Shown here piece by piece: positions 1-7,090 of a DNA stretch of 15,829 nucleotides. Below the pieces are notes generated by a model that worked only from the letters and a program-made list of their open reading frames with translations, searched no databases and had not been told where the DNA came from. Made by a program: the position numbers and the translations under genes. Where the stretch lies: NCBI GenBank assembly GCA_025774735.1, contig JALGZU010000025.1:1-15829 (forward strand). The letters run 5' to 3'. How positions within the stretch are numbered: the first letter of the stretch is position 1; each line of letters begins with the position of its first letter. Source of the DNA: a candidate division LCP-89 bacterium (lineage in GTDB: Bacteria; Electryoneota; B3-LCP).

Positions 1-554
1 CGATGCATTTCTTTCCGGGGATGGCTATGCCTATGGCATTGAATGGTTGCTGAGGCGAAAGACGGGTCAATTGACAGGCTGGATCGGATATTCGCTTTCC
101 TGGACCAAGCGCCGTTTCCCGGATACGTATCAAAATAACGGCGACTGGTATTATCCCAAATGGGATCGGCGGCACGACTTTATCGCGACCGCAATGTACG
201 AGTTGAACGATCGCTGGGATCTCTCATTTTCCTGGCGGTTCAACACCGGACAGGGCTTCACGCAGCCGGTGGGCGTAACCACCACTCGGATGGCAGGAGT
301 TGATCCGCAATACATGCCCGGATCAGGTCGCACGGTAATTAATGGTGACCTGAACAACTACCGCTTTCCGGAAGACCATCGTTTGGACGCGACAGCAACC
401 GCTTCCGGCGAGGTTGAACCTGAGCATCTACAACCTGTACAACCGCCGCAGCTACTGGATGCGCATCACAGATACATCCGAAAATCCGGTAGTAGTCGAG
501 GACATCAAGCTACTGCCCATCATTCCGATGATCAGCTACGAAGTGAGGTTTTAA
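1..554 (+). pseudogene. TonB-dependent receptor, C-terminal fragment, frame-disrupted
   Basis: This is the 3' end of an outer-membrane TonB-dependent receptor (beta-barrel part); its 5' end lies before the window. From position 2 the frame reads GYAYGIEWLLRRKTGQLTGW, then alternating aromatic and polar strands typical of barrel strands, up to HRLDATAT near position 395. The recognisable C-terminal barrel strands (LNLSIYNLYNRRSYW, then ending ISYEVRF with a terminal Phe) are in a different frame and stop at 552-554. The frame therefore changes between about 390 and 418. In related receptors as I know them, about ten more residues usually separate these motifs, so a small deletion is likely. 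This could be a real pseudogene or an assembly error. The original frame stays open into the next gene, which gives a false fusion. Receptors of this type import substrates using TonB energy; the substrate cannot be told here. Confidence 0.8.
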
Positions 555-556
555 CA

Positions 557-1456
557 ATGAATATTCTTAATGGAAAATATAACTGGTCGTCGGTCCTGCA
601 AAACCGGTTCATCCCCATGGCTATGAGTGCCGTTCTGCTGTTCGCTTTGATCGGTTGTGAGAGCCAGCCTACTGAGGTCGAGGACTACACCAACGAGCCG
701 ATCCTCACAGCGTTTCTGTATAACGGTGAACCCGTTGATACCGTCTATTTTGAACGGGTGGCTCCCGTCTACGGGTATTACGATCCAAGCGAATACGGCA
801 TCCCAGGAGCTGATATAGTCATTTTTCCAGTAGCTGATCCCTTAACTGAATTCAGATTCACCGATCCGGACAGTGACGGAGTTTACACTCCCGACGGAAA
901 CGTGCTGGTTCCGCAGAGTGGAGTGCAATACCGTATCGAAGCTGAAAAAGTGGATGAAGGTCTCTCCCTCTGGGCTGAGACGACCATCCCGGATACGTTC
1001 TCCCTGGCCATGACACCGGAGCCCATTGACACTATCGATAATTACGCAATCCTCGATACATTAACCCGAAACGATCCCAACATCATCCTCGACTGGACGA
1101 GTTCAGCGACATACGCCGGCTACGTTCTCAACGTCATTTGCGAAGATGATTCATTCATTCCGCTGGATCCGGACTACGAACCCGATGATGATGAAGATTC
1201 GAGCCGGGTCGCTTTCGACGTAGTTCTCGAGGGCACAAACACGAAGACGATCCCCTGGATCTATTTCGAATGGGCAGGCTGGCACCGAATTGAGCTGTTG
1301 GCGGTGGACGAAGCATACTTCAATTACTTCATCTCAGTCTTTCGCCTGCAATTTGGACAGGTAACCGCTCTCGACTACAATATTCAGGGTGGACTGGGAA
1401 TTTTCGCCGGGGCTTCTAAGAGGAGTTTTAAAGTCTATATGGAACCCGTAGAGTGA
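557..1456 (+). CDS. DUF4249-like outer-membrane lipoprotein
   Basis: A secreted lipoprotein of 299 residues. The N-terminus has a hydrophobic signal segment (about residues 19-33, PMAMSAVLLFALIGC) ending in a lipobox with Cys34, so it should be lipidated and anchored in the outer membrane. The region after it (PILTAFLYNGEPVDTVYFER, then GADIVIF, and later a Tyr/Asp-rich beta-sandwich-like part) resembles the DUF4249 family. That family is commonly encoded next to TonB-dependent receptors in Bacteroidota-type genomes. The ATG at 557 lies 2 bases after the receptor stop and has GAGG 8 bases upstream, so the two genes are probably translated together. In-frame upstream codons belong to the disrupted receptor, so I do not extend the start. 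The role is probably substrate capture or accessory to the receptor; the ligand is unknown. The family assignment is by motif resemblance only. Confidence 0.78.
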   Translation: MNILNGKYNWSSVLQNRFIPMAMSAVLLFALIGCESQPTEVEDYTNEPILTAFLYNGEPVDTVYFERVAPVYGYYDPSEYGIPGADIVIFPVADPLTEFRFTDPDSDGVYTPDGNVLVPQSGVQYRIEAEKVDEGLSLWAETTIPDTFSLAMTPEPIDTIDNYAILDTLTRNDPNIILDWTSSATYAGYVLNVICEDDSFIPLDPDYEPDDDEDSSRVAFDVVLEGTNTKTIPWIYFEWAGWHRIELLAVDEAYFNYFISVFRLQFGQVTALDYNIQGGLGIFAGASKRSFKVYMEPVE

Positions 1457-1495
1457 CACCCTCGTCTGACCATATCTTCAAAGTTTTATCAAAAG

Positions 1496-1523
1496 ACCCG
1501 TCAATGTGTGGCGGGTTTTTCTT
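1496..1523 (+). terminator. Rho-independent terminator after the receptor-lipoprotein unit
   Basis: A 7-base stem (1496-1502 with 1510-1516, one G-T pair) closes a 7-base loop and is followed at once by a T-rich run (TTTTTCTT). It lies 40 bases after the lipoprotein stop and is correctly oriented for it. It separates the transport genes from the biosynthetic genes downstream. Confidence 0.85.
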
Positions 1524-1590
1524 ATAGGATTCTCCTGTTTTCCTGGTAAACTTGCGAAAGCTCTAAATTTCCATCACCCTTAATAAGTTC

Positions 1591-1621
1591 TTGATATTGA
1601 AGAAATTTTTTATTATCTTTT
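1591..1621 (+). promoter_or_regulatory. Candidate Bacteroidota-type promoter ahead of the B12/radical SAM gene
   Basis: In an AT-rich stretch between the terminator and the ATG at 1653, TTG (1591-1593) is followed after 20 bases by TATCTTTT (1614-1621). This matches 7 of 8 positions of the TAnnTTTG -7 box known from Bacteroidota, with roughly the expected spacing to a TTG -33 box. The start codon is about 31 bases further on. Apart from this element and the terminator, I see nothing in the 196-base gap at 1457-1652. This is inference from motif match only. Confidence 0.45.
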
Positions 1622-1652
1622 ATGCTGATCTTTTCTAAGTCATCCCGATTCT

Positions 1653-2981
1653 ATGCGCATTCTTCTCATCCAGTCCTACCTGGGCCGCCGCGAACCCCCG
1701 GTCGCCCCACTCGGATTGGCGACCCTCGCGGCACAGGTAAAGGGACACGATATCCGCATCTTCGATCCCAACGTCGCCGCCAATCCTCAGGCTGATACGG
1801 TGAGTGTCATCGAAGATTTTTCCCCCGAATTCATCGCTTTTTCACTCCGCAACATCGACACCACCAAATACAGCGATCAATTCCTCTATTTCACCCATTT
1901 TCAGAAATACGTCAAAACCATCAGGTCGTTCAAACCGGATGCCGCGCTTGCCGTGGGCGGCAGCGGCTTTTCCCTTTTCCCCCGACGCATCATGGAACTC
2001 ATGCCCGAGATAGATTTCGGCTTTTACTTAGAGGCTGAAATGTCCTTCCCAACCTTCCTGAACGATAGTGAAAAGCCGGAAAATGTCCTCGGATTATACT
2101 ACAGAACTGAGAATATGGTACTAACTGCTGTACCTCCGCTACAAGCAAACATCAACACGCTCATGCCACCGGCCTGGGATCTGGTGGATTTAGCGCCGTA
2201 TTTACCTTTCACGGACAGAGCCTCCATCGGAGTCGAAACCAAGCGCGGCTGTGCGCTGCACTGTTCTTATTGTACCTACCCACGCTTGAGCGGCTCATCT
2301 GTCAGGCAAAAAGAGCCCTTTCGCGTTGTGGATGAACTGACAATTCTGAAGGAAAAACACGGAGTTAATCGCGTCTTCTTCTGCGACCCGGTTTTTAACT
2401 ACCCCCTGGCACACGCCAGCGCAATCTGCCGGGAAATATTGGACCGGAAACTGGATATTCACTGGAGTGCCTACCATCAAGACCGGTTCCTGACCGAAGA
2501 GTATGTCGATCTGGCGCTCTCGGCCGGTTGCGTCGATTTCTACTTCTCGCCCGACGCCGCTTCGTCGGACGGGCTGAAAATTGTCAATAAGCGCTCAACG
2601 TTGCAATCGCTTCATAAATCCCTGGAGATCATCAGGGCAAATAAAAACGCCAAGGCATCCTACAATTTCTTCGCCGCCCTCCCTGGTGTGGGATGGAAGA
2701 ACTCCCTGGCGGCGATTCGCTTTCTCCTCAAGGCCAGACTGAAACTGGGGAAGCGCCTCACCCGCTGGAAATTGAGCTACATCCGCCTGGAACCGGACAC
2801 CGAACTCGCCCAGAGAATCCCGGGCATCGAGGTCGATCGTGATCGTTTCCTACCCCTCAACTCCAAACAGTTCAATCGCATGTTCTATAAAAAAAGTACC
2901 TCTTTTTTGCTGAATATTATATTATCTTTGCACTTTTATTGGGGGAAAGTTTTTGGTAGAAAAAATATCCTCCGCAACTAA
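1653..2981 (+). CDS. B12-binding-type radical SAM protein (class B-like)
   Basis: A 442-residue protein. The N-terminal half (about 1-150) has the Rossmann-like layout of cobalamin-binding domains found in class B radical SAM enzymes: MRILLIQ first strand, PLGLATLAAQ, IRIFDPN, and GGSGFSLFPRRIM. The radical SAM core follows, with the cluster motif C200-x3-C204-x2-C207 in RGCALHCSYCTYP, then the barrel strands. No DxHxxG motif is present, which is usual for this class. Such enzymes do methyl transfer to unactivated carbon, ring rearrangement or other radical chemistry; the substrate is unknown. The ATG at 1653 is the only sensible start; no good Shine-Dalgarno precedes it. The last 30 or so codons (from about 2885) lie in AT-rich DNA unlike the rest and encode a hydrophobic/basic tail, so the native C-terminus may be altered. 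It is immediately followed in the same frame by the molybdoenzyme gene. Confidence 0.85.
   Translation: MRILLIQSYLGRREPPVAPLGLATLAAQVKGHDIRIFDPNVAANPQADTVSVIEDFSPEFIAFSLRNIDTTKYSDQFLYFTHFQKYVKTIRSFKPDAALAVGGSGFSLFPRRIMELMPEIDFGFYLEAEMSFPTFLNDSEKPENVLGLYYRTENMVLTAVPPLQANINTLMPPAWDLVDLAPYLPFTDRASIGVETKRGCALHCSYCTYPRLSGSSVRQKEPFRVVDELTILKEKHGVNRVFFCDPVFNYPLAHASAICREILDRKLDIHWSAYHQDRFLTEEYVDLALSAGCVDFYFSPDAASSDGLKIVNKRSTLQSLHKSLEIIRANKNAKASYNFFAALPGVGWKNSLAAIRFLLKARLKLGKRLTRWKLSYIRLEPDTELAQRIPGIEVDRDRFLPLNSKQFNRMFYKKSTSFLLNIILSLHFYWGKVFGRKNILRN
2906..2930 (+). promoter_or_regulatory. Candidate promoter inside the end of the radical SAM gene
   Basis: TATCTTTG at 2923-2930 matches all defined positions of the Bacteroidota TAnnTTTG -7 box. 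The ten bases TATTATCTTT (2920-2929) are identical to 1611-1620 ahead of the previous gene. A TTTG at 2906-2909 is the nearest -33-like box, but its 13-base spacing is shorter than usual. The element lies in an AT-rich patch about 50 bases before the TTG start at 2982 and could give the molybdoenzyme its own transcript. Confidence 0.35.
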
Positions 2982-5210
2982 TTGAAGCCTGACGAACAAA
3001 ATAGCCGTCATCACGAGTCCGGCGGCTTCCGCTGGACCGATGGGCAATACGAGGTCACCCGCTCCATCTGCTGGTCTCCGCCCGGCTGCCATGGAGGCTG
3101 CGGCGTTCTCCTCTATCACCGCGATGGCAAGCTGGTGCGTATCGAAGGCGACGAAGAGAACCGCTACAATCACGGCCGCCTCTGCCCTCGCGGCCTGAGT
3201 GTCACCGAATTCGTCGATCATCCCCGGCGTCTCAAAACTCCTCTGGTTCGCACGGGGGAGCGAGGCGAAAACCGCTGGCGGGAAGCCTCTTTCGAAGAAG
3301 CCATCGATCTTATCGCCGAACGGTTCACCCGGATTAAAGGGCAATTCGGACCGGAATCGGCGATCTTCTGCAAGGGCACAGCGCGCGATATAGGAGCCTG
3401 GCTGCCGCGCCTCTGCTACGGCTTCGGCAGTCCCAATTACTTCGGGTTCGGCCCGGCCAACGGCAACGCCTGCTACCGGCCCCGAGTGGCCGCCTCAACC
3501 GCCATCATGGGCGGCCTGCCCATCCCCGACATGGGGCAATTCGACCCGGCGGGAGAGAACGACACCCAACCCCCCCGCTGCATTCTCATCTGGGGCGCCA
3601 ACCCCATCTTTTCCAACCCGGACGGCCTCTTCGGCGGCTGGATCACCGACCTGATGAAAGCGGGCACGGAACTGATCGTGGTCGATCCTCAGCGCACCTG
3701 GCTGGCGACGAAGGCGAAACACTGGCTGCGCATCAGGCCGGGCGCCGACGCGGCCCTGGCTCTGGGGATGATCCACCAGCTTTTCGCTCTGAACCTCATA
3801 GACAACGATTTTTGTGCACGTTGGATCCTTGGAGTGGAAGAGGTCAAGTCAGCCGCGGCAGACTACACCCCTGACAGGGTGGCAGCCATAACCGGAATCG
3901 AAGCAGGCGAAATCATTGACGCTGCCCGTTTCTTCGCACGGAACGGGCCGGCCAATCTCGTCTGGGGAGTCTCCGTGGACATGAATCCGGGCTGTCTGGG
4001 CACCATTTCGGGCTTGATTAACCTTTTCACCCTCACCGGCAACGTGGAAATCCCCGGTGGTATAGTCCTCCAACCCGATCCCTTCGGTGTACAGCGCCGC
4101 GGCGACGATATCGGCGACTTCCCGGACGTAACTGCACCCCTGATCGGAGCTGAAGAGTACCCTTTGATCGAAATTGGCAATCCCTACGCCCAGCCGGACG
4201 TCCTCCTGGACCAGATGGAATCGGGCCGGCCCTATCCGATCAAGGCTGCCTGGCTGCAGGGGACCAGCGTGGTGCCGGCCTCCTTCGCGGATCCCGAACG
4301 AGTGCTGCGACTGTTCGGAAAGCTCGACTTCTGCGTCGTAGTTGACGTGGTCCTGACACCCGCCGCCGTCGCTTTCGCCGACGTAGTCCTACCCCCGGCG
4401 CTGTGGCCGGAAAAGGACAGTATATACGTGCATTTTTCGCAACTCGGAGCCATCAACAAAGCCATCGAGCCGCCAGAGCAGTGCCGTTCGGACGCAGAAA
4501 TCATCCTCGCCCTCGGAAAGAATATCGCTCCCGATCATTTCCCCTGGGCGAATGTCGGGCGGTGGCTCGATCACCGCCTCGAACCGGCAGGATTGAGCTT
4601 CGACGACCTGCGCCGCAAGGGCTCGTTGACCGCGCCCATCGAGTACAAAAAACACGAAAACGGCAAACTTCGCGCAGATGGCAAATCCGGATTTGAGACG
4701 CCGTCGGGAAAAATTGAACTCGCTTCATCTATTCTCAGGCGGTTCAACCTGAACCCGGTTGCGCACTTCGAGGATTATGTGGCTGACTATCGGAAACGCT
4801 GCGATCCAAAGCGCTTTCCCTATATTCTCACGACCGGAGCCCGGCGTCCCTACTACTTCTGTTCCGAACACCGCCACATAGAATCACTGAGGCGTCTGCA
4901 GCCGGAACCTCTTGTACAGATCCATCCCGAGACTGCGGAAATGGAAAGTATCGGGCAGGGCGACAGCGTCAGAATTTACAGTCCCTTCGGCAGCTGCACC
5001 ATGAAGGCGGATATCAGCGACCGCTTCGAAAAAACCGTCATTCACTGCGACTACGGCTGGTGGTTCCCGGAACGCGAGGGCGCCGCACCTGAATTGTTCG
5101 GAGTTATGGAGAGCAACGTCAACGCGCTCTTCCCGTCGGGATTGCAGGGCCCCGGGGGATTGGGCTATCCCTTTCGGTGCTTTATATGCAATATCGAAAA
5201 ACAGCCCTGA
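2982..5210 (+). CDS. Molybdopterin (bis-MGD/DMSO reductase family) oxidoreductase
   Basis: A 742-residue catalytic subunit of the DMSO reductase superfamily. The N-terminus carries an Fe-S site C30-x5-C36-x3-C40 plus C68 in LCPRG; the first gap is longer than the common Cx2-3C spacing. Next come the Molybdopterin domain features GSPN and, eight residues on, GNACYRPR, where Cys164 sits at the usual molybdenum-ligand position. LIWGANP and VVDPQRT are pterin-binding strands. The C-terminal pterin-binding domain starts near YILTTGARRPYY and contains DYGWWFPE and ESNVNALFP. No twin-arginine signal or membrane segment is seen, so it is probably cytoplasmic. No electron-transfer or membrane-anchor subunit is adjacent. 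The start must be TTG 2982, directly after the TAA of the previous gene; no ATG, GTG or other TTG occurs before the Fe-S cysteines. The substrate is unknown. Its position suggests an oxidation, reduction or hydration step in the same pathway. Confidence 0.88.
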   Translation: MKPDEQNSRHHESGGFRWTDGQYEVTRSICWSPPGCHGGCGVLLYHRDGKLVRIEGDEENRYNHGRLCPRGLSVTEFVDHPRRLKTPLVRTGERGENRWREASFEEAIDLIAERFTRIKGQFGPESAIFCKGTARDIGAWLPRLCYGFGSPNYFGFGPANGNACYRPRVAASTAIMGGLPIPDMGQFDPAGENDTQPPRCILIWGANPIFSNPDGLFGGWITDLMKAGTELIVVDPQRTWLATKAKHWLRIRPGADAALALGMIHQLFALNLIDNDFCARWILGVEEVKSAAADYTPDRVAAITGIEAGEIIDAARFFARNGPANLVWGVSVDMNPGCLGTISGLINLFTLTGNVEIPGGIVLQPDPFGVQRRGDDIGDFPDVTAPLIGAEEYPLIEIGNPYAQPDVLLDQMESGRPYPIKAAWLQGTSVVPASFADPERVLRLFGKLDFCVVVDVVLTPAAVAFADVVLPPALWPEKDSIYVHFSQLGAINKAIEPPEQCRSDAEIILALGKNIAPDHFPWANVGRWLDHRLEPAGLSFDDLRRKGSLTAPIEYKKHENGKLRADGKSGFETPSGKIELASSILRRFNLNPVAHFEDYVADYRKRCDPKRFPYILTTGARRPYYFCSEHRHIESLRRLQPEPLVQIHPETAEMESIGQGDSVRIYSPFGSCTMKADISDRFEKTVIHCDYGWWFPEREGAAPELFGVMESNVNALFPSGLQGPGGLGYPFRCFICNIEKQP

Positions 5211-5219
5211 TGGGTTTTC

Positions 5220-5241
5220 TACAGTTGATATATCTACTGTA
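5220..5241. promoter_or_regulatory. 22-bp near-perfect palindrome, candidate operator
   Basis: TACAGT at 5220-5225 and ACTGTA at 5236-5241 are perfect inverted arms, and the centre GATATATC is itself palindromic. In total 10 of 11 base pairs match; the only mismatch is 5226/5235. It lies 10 bases after the molybdoenzyme stop and ahead of the eight-gene overlapping run, so it could be the binding site of a dimeric repressor or activator. No regulator gene is in the window. No T-run follows closely, so it is not a standard terminator. Confidence 0.45.
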
Positions 5242-5354
5242 AAGTGCGCAGTCTCACAACGGCTATGCCATAAAAGGGCGATATTATAGGCTCGAACAAA
5301 AGAAAAACCGGTTTCAGGCTCTCGGGTTTCAAACGATGGGACCTCGCCGCGGCG

Positions 5355-6071
5355 ATGACCGCGCTCAAGGAGAGCGGCTATGACGGAGTGGAACTCTGTC
5401 TCGAGCACCCCGGTCTGAATCCCGATCTGCTCGAGTGCTGGAACTCCCTGGAACTTATGTCGCTGCTCCAGGATCTGGATCTCGAGATCTCCGCGGTCAG
5501 TTTTCATGGCAAACGGGCGGATTGGGACGAGAAGCGGCGTAAAAGCATTCACGGCCTCGAGCTGGCCGCGGAACTGGAGACGAACTGCTTCATCTCAGGA
5601 TCGTGTCTCGGATCGGGGGCTGAAGACTTCGAAAAGATGCGTCTCTTCACAAAGGAGATGTGCGGAGTCGCCGAAAAACATGACCTCTACTTTGCCGTCG
5701 AACCCGAGCCTGGCACGCTGATCAACGGCAGCCATGAAATGCGCAGGTTGTTGGATTCAGTCGCCTCGGATCACCTGCGCCTCAACCTGGACGTAGGCCA
5801 TTCTTATTTAACCGAAGCAGATCCTGTCCAGGACGTCCTGCAGTGGGGAAACAAAATCGTGCATGTACACATTGAAGATATCAAGAACGGTGAACACGTT
5901 CATCTCCTTCCCGGCCGGGGTGACATCAATTTCGCTTCGGTCATGTCCGCACTCGATGATATAAACTACTCCGGGTTTTTCGTTCTGGATCTGTTCGACA
6001 TCGTTGAAGATCCGTCAGGCTTTGCCGAACAGGGGATCAAGGCTTTTCATAAAAAGGTCATCAACCCATGA
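5355..6071 (+). CDS. Sugar phosphate isomerase/epimerase-like TIM-barrel protein
   Basis: A xylose-isomerase-like TIM barrel of the AP-endonuclease 2 superfamily, 238 residues from the first ATG. Typical motifs are GYDGVEL near the start, VEPEPG (E116, E118), NLDVGHSYL (D146, H149), HVHIED (H170, H172, D175) and the loop LPGRGDINF. These supply the metal ligands of the family. The last ligand, usually Glu, appears as Asp212 in FFVLDLFD. The family includes inosose isomerases/dehydratases and sugar epimerases; the substrate here is unknown. The ATG at 5355 is internal to the fold: the first strand (FRLSGFKRW) is encoded in the same frame just upstream. The open frame begins after TAA 5271-5273 and has no ATG, GTG or TTG before 5355. 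An ATT at 5283 with AAGGG-like bases before it could be a rare start. The stop overlaps the next ATG (ATGA), so translation is coupled. Confidence 0.8.
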   Translation: MTALKESGYDGVELCLEHPGLNPDLLECWNSLELMSLLQDLDLEISAVSFHGKRADWDEKRRKSIHGLELAAELETNCFISGSCLGSGAEDFEKMRLFTKEMCGVAEKHDLYFAVEPEPGTLINGSHEMRRLLDSVASDHLRLNLDVGHSYLTEADPVQDVLQWGNKIVHVHIEDIKNGEHVHLLPGRGDINFASVMSALDDINYSGFFVLDLFDIVEDPSGFAEQGIKAFHKKVINP

Positions 6072-7090
6072 AGAACGCTGCTCGCACTGGCTACACCGTC
6101 GGTATCGGTCTCACGGACCGCTGTAACGTGAACTGTTCTCACTGCTACTCCCGGCCAGCTAATGGACCGAAGGATCTCGATTTCGATCTCTTCTGCCGCC
6201 TGGTCGAGGGGTTGCCGATCAAGAGTATCAATCTCGGCACGGGGGAAAGCTATCTCTACCCGCGCTTCAAGGACGTCCTCAGTTTTCTGGCGGAGAGGAG
6301 GATCGAGGTCGCCGTCACCACTAACGGCTGGACGGTGGCTGAACTCACCGATCAGGAACTCAGCCTCCTGCACGATGTCGATTTCTCCTTGGATTATCCC
6401 GATCGGGCGACGAACGACCGCTGGCGTGGGGAGGGAGCTTACGACAAGGTCATGGAGGGAGTGAAACGCTGCCGCGACCTGGGCGTGGAAGCCAGCCTGG
6501 TCACCTGTCTGATGAAGGAGAATTCGAGTCAGATGGGGAAACTGGCTGACCTCGCCGTCAACATCAACCTGAACCTGCGCGTCAACGTTTACAAGTCGGT
6601 GGTTTCGAAGCAGTACCAGCCGTCTTACGAAGAATTCTGGGGAGCGATAAGCGCCATGGCGAAGTCCGCCTGCTTCATCGCCTGCAGCGAACCGGTGGTC
6701 AGCGCCGCCATCGGAAACCGGGGGCAGGTCAAGGGTAATCCCTGCGGGAAGATGAGTTTCCGAGTTCATCCGGACGCCCGGGTCGTCGCCTGCGTTTACC
6801 TGCAGGAAAGCGACGTGACCGTTGAAAAAATGATCGCCGATCATGTCCTCCAGACTCAGTGCCTTGGCGACGCCCTCAAACTGCCGCTGCCAGACGTCTG
6901 CCGGAAGTGCCTGTATCTCGACATCTGCAACGGCGGATGCGCTTCGAGGAGAATCCTGAACGATCCTGCCAAACCCGACGAATACTGTTTCATGATCAGG
7001 GAAGACCGCCCCCGGATTGAGACCCGCTGGCGAGAGAGCAAGGGCCTTGTGCACGAGGATTACCTATGCACGATGATTTTTTCAGGCTGA
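6068..7090 (+). CDS. Radical SAM/SPASM enzyme A
   Basis: A 340-residue radical SAM protein. The cluster motif C19-x3-C23-x2-C26 (DRCNVNCSHCYSRP) is very near the N-terminus, so there is no long leader domain. The glycine-rich S-adenosylmethionine site appears as NLGTGESYLYP, and VTTNGWT is the following strand. A C-terminal SPASM-type domain supplies auxiliary-cluster cysteines C226, C242, then C278-x2-C281-x5-C287-x3-C291 and C307. SPASM enzymes modify peptides, proteins or small molecules, for example forming C-C or C-S bonds or oxidising side chains. It overlaps the isomerase gene by four bases and the next radical SAM gene by 25 bases. It is more distant from the two following radical SAM proteins than they are from each other. 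The substrate is unknown. Confidence 0.88.
   Translation: MKNAARTGYTVGIGLTDRCNVNCSHCYSRPANGPKDLDFDLFCRLVEGLPIKSINLGTGESYLYPRFKDVLSFLAERRIEVAVTTNGWTVAELTDQELSLLHDVDFSLDYPDRATNDRWRGEGAYDKVMEGVKRCRDLGVEASLVTCLMKENSSQMGKLADLAVNINLNLRVNVYKSVVSKQYQPSYEEFWGAISAMAKSACFIACSEPVVSAAIGNRGQVKGNPCGKMSFRVHPDARVVACVYLQESDVTVEKMIADHVLQTQCLGDALKLPLPDVCRKCLYLDICNGGCASRRILNDPAKPDEYCFMIREDRPRIETRWRESKGLVHEDYLCTMIFSG

Noticed and set aside
47..1456. A single 469-residue open frame covering receptor and lipoprotein
   Set aside because: The region after about 395 in this frame is not receptor-like, while another frame encodes the correct receptor C-terminus ending at 552. The lipoprotein has its own start at 557 with a signal peptide, so the fusion is an artefact.
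5195..5220. Possible terminator at the end of the molybdoenzyme gene
   Set aside because: The CCC/GGG hairpin with a TTTTCT run has only three strong pairs and overlaps the stop codon. It is too weak to call.
6047..7054. A 335-residue open frame on the minus strand
   Set aside because: It mirrors radical SAM enzyme A, whose cysteine motifs are clear on the plus strand. The antisense translation has no recognisable motif.
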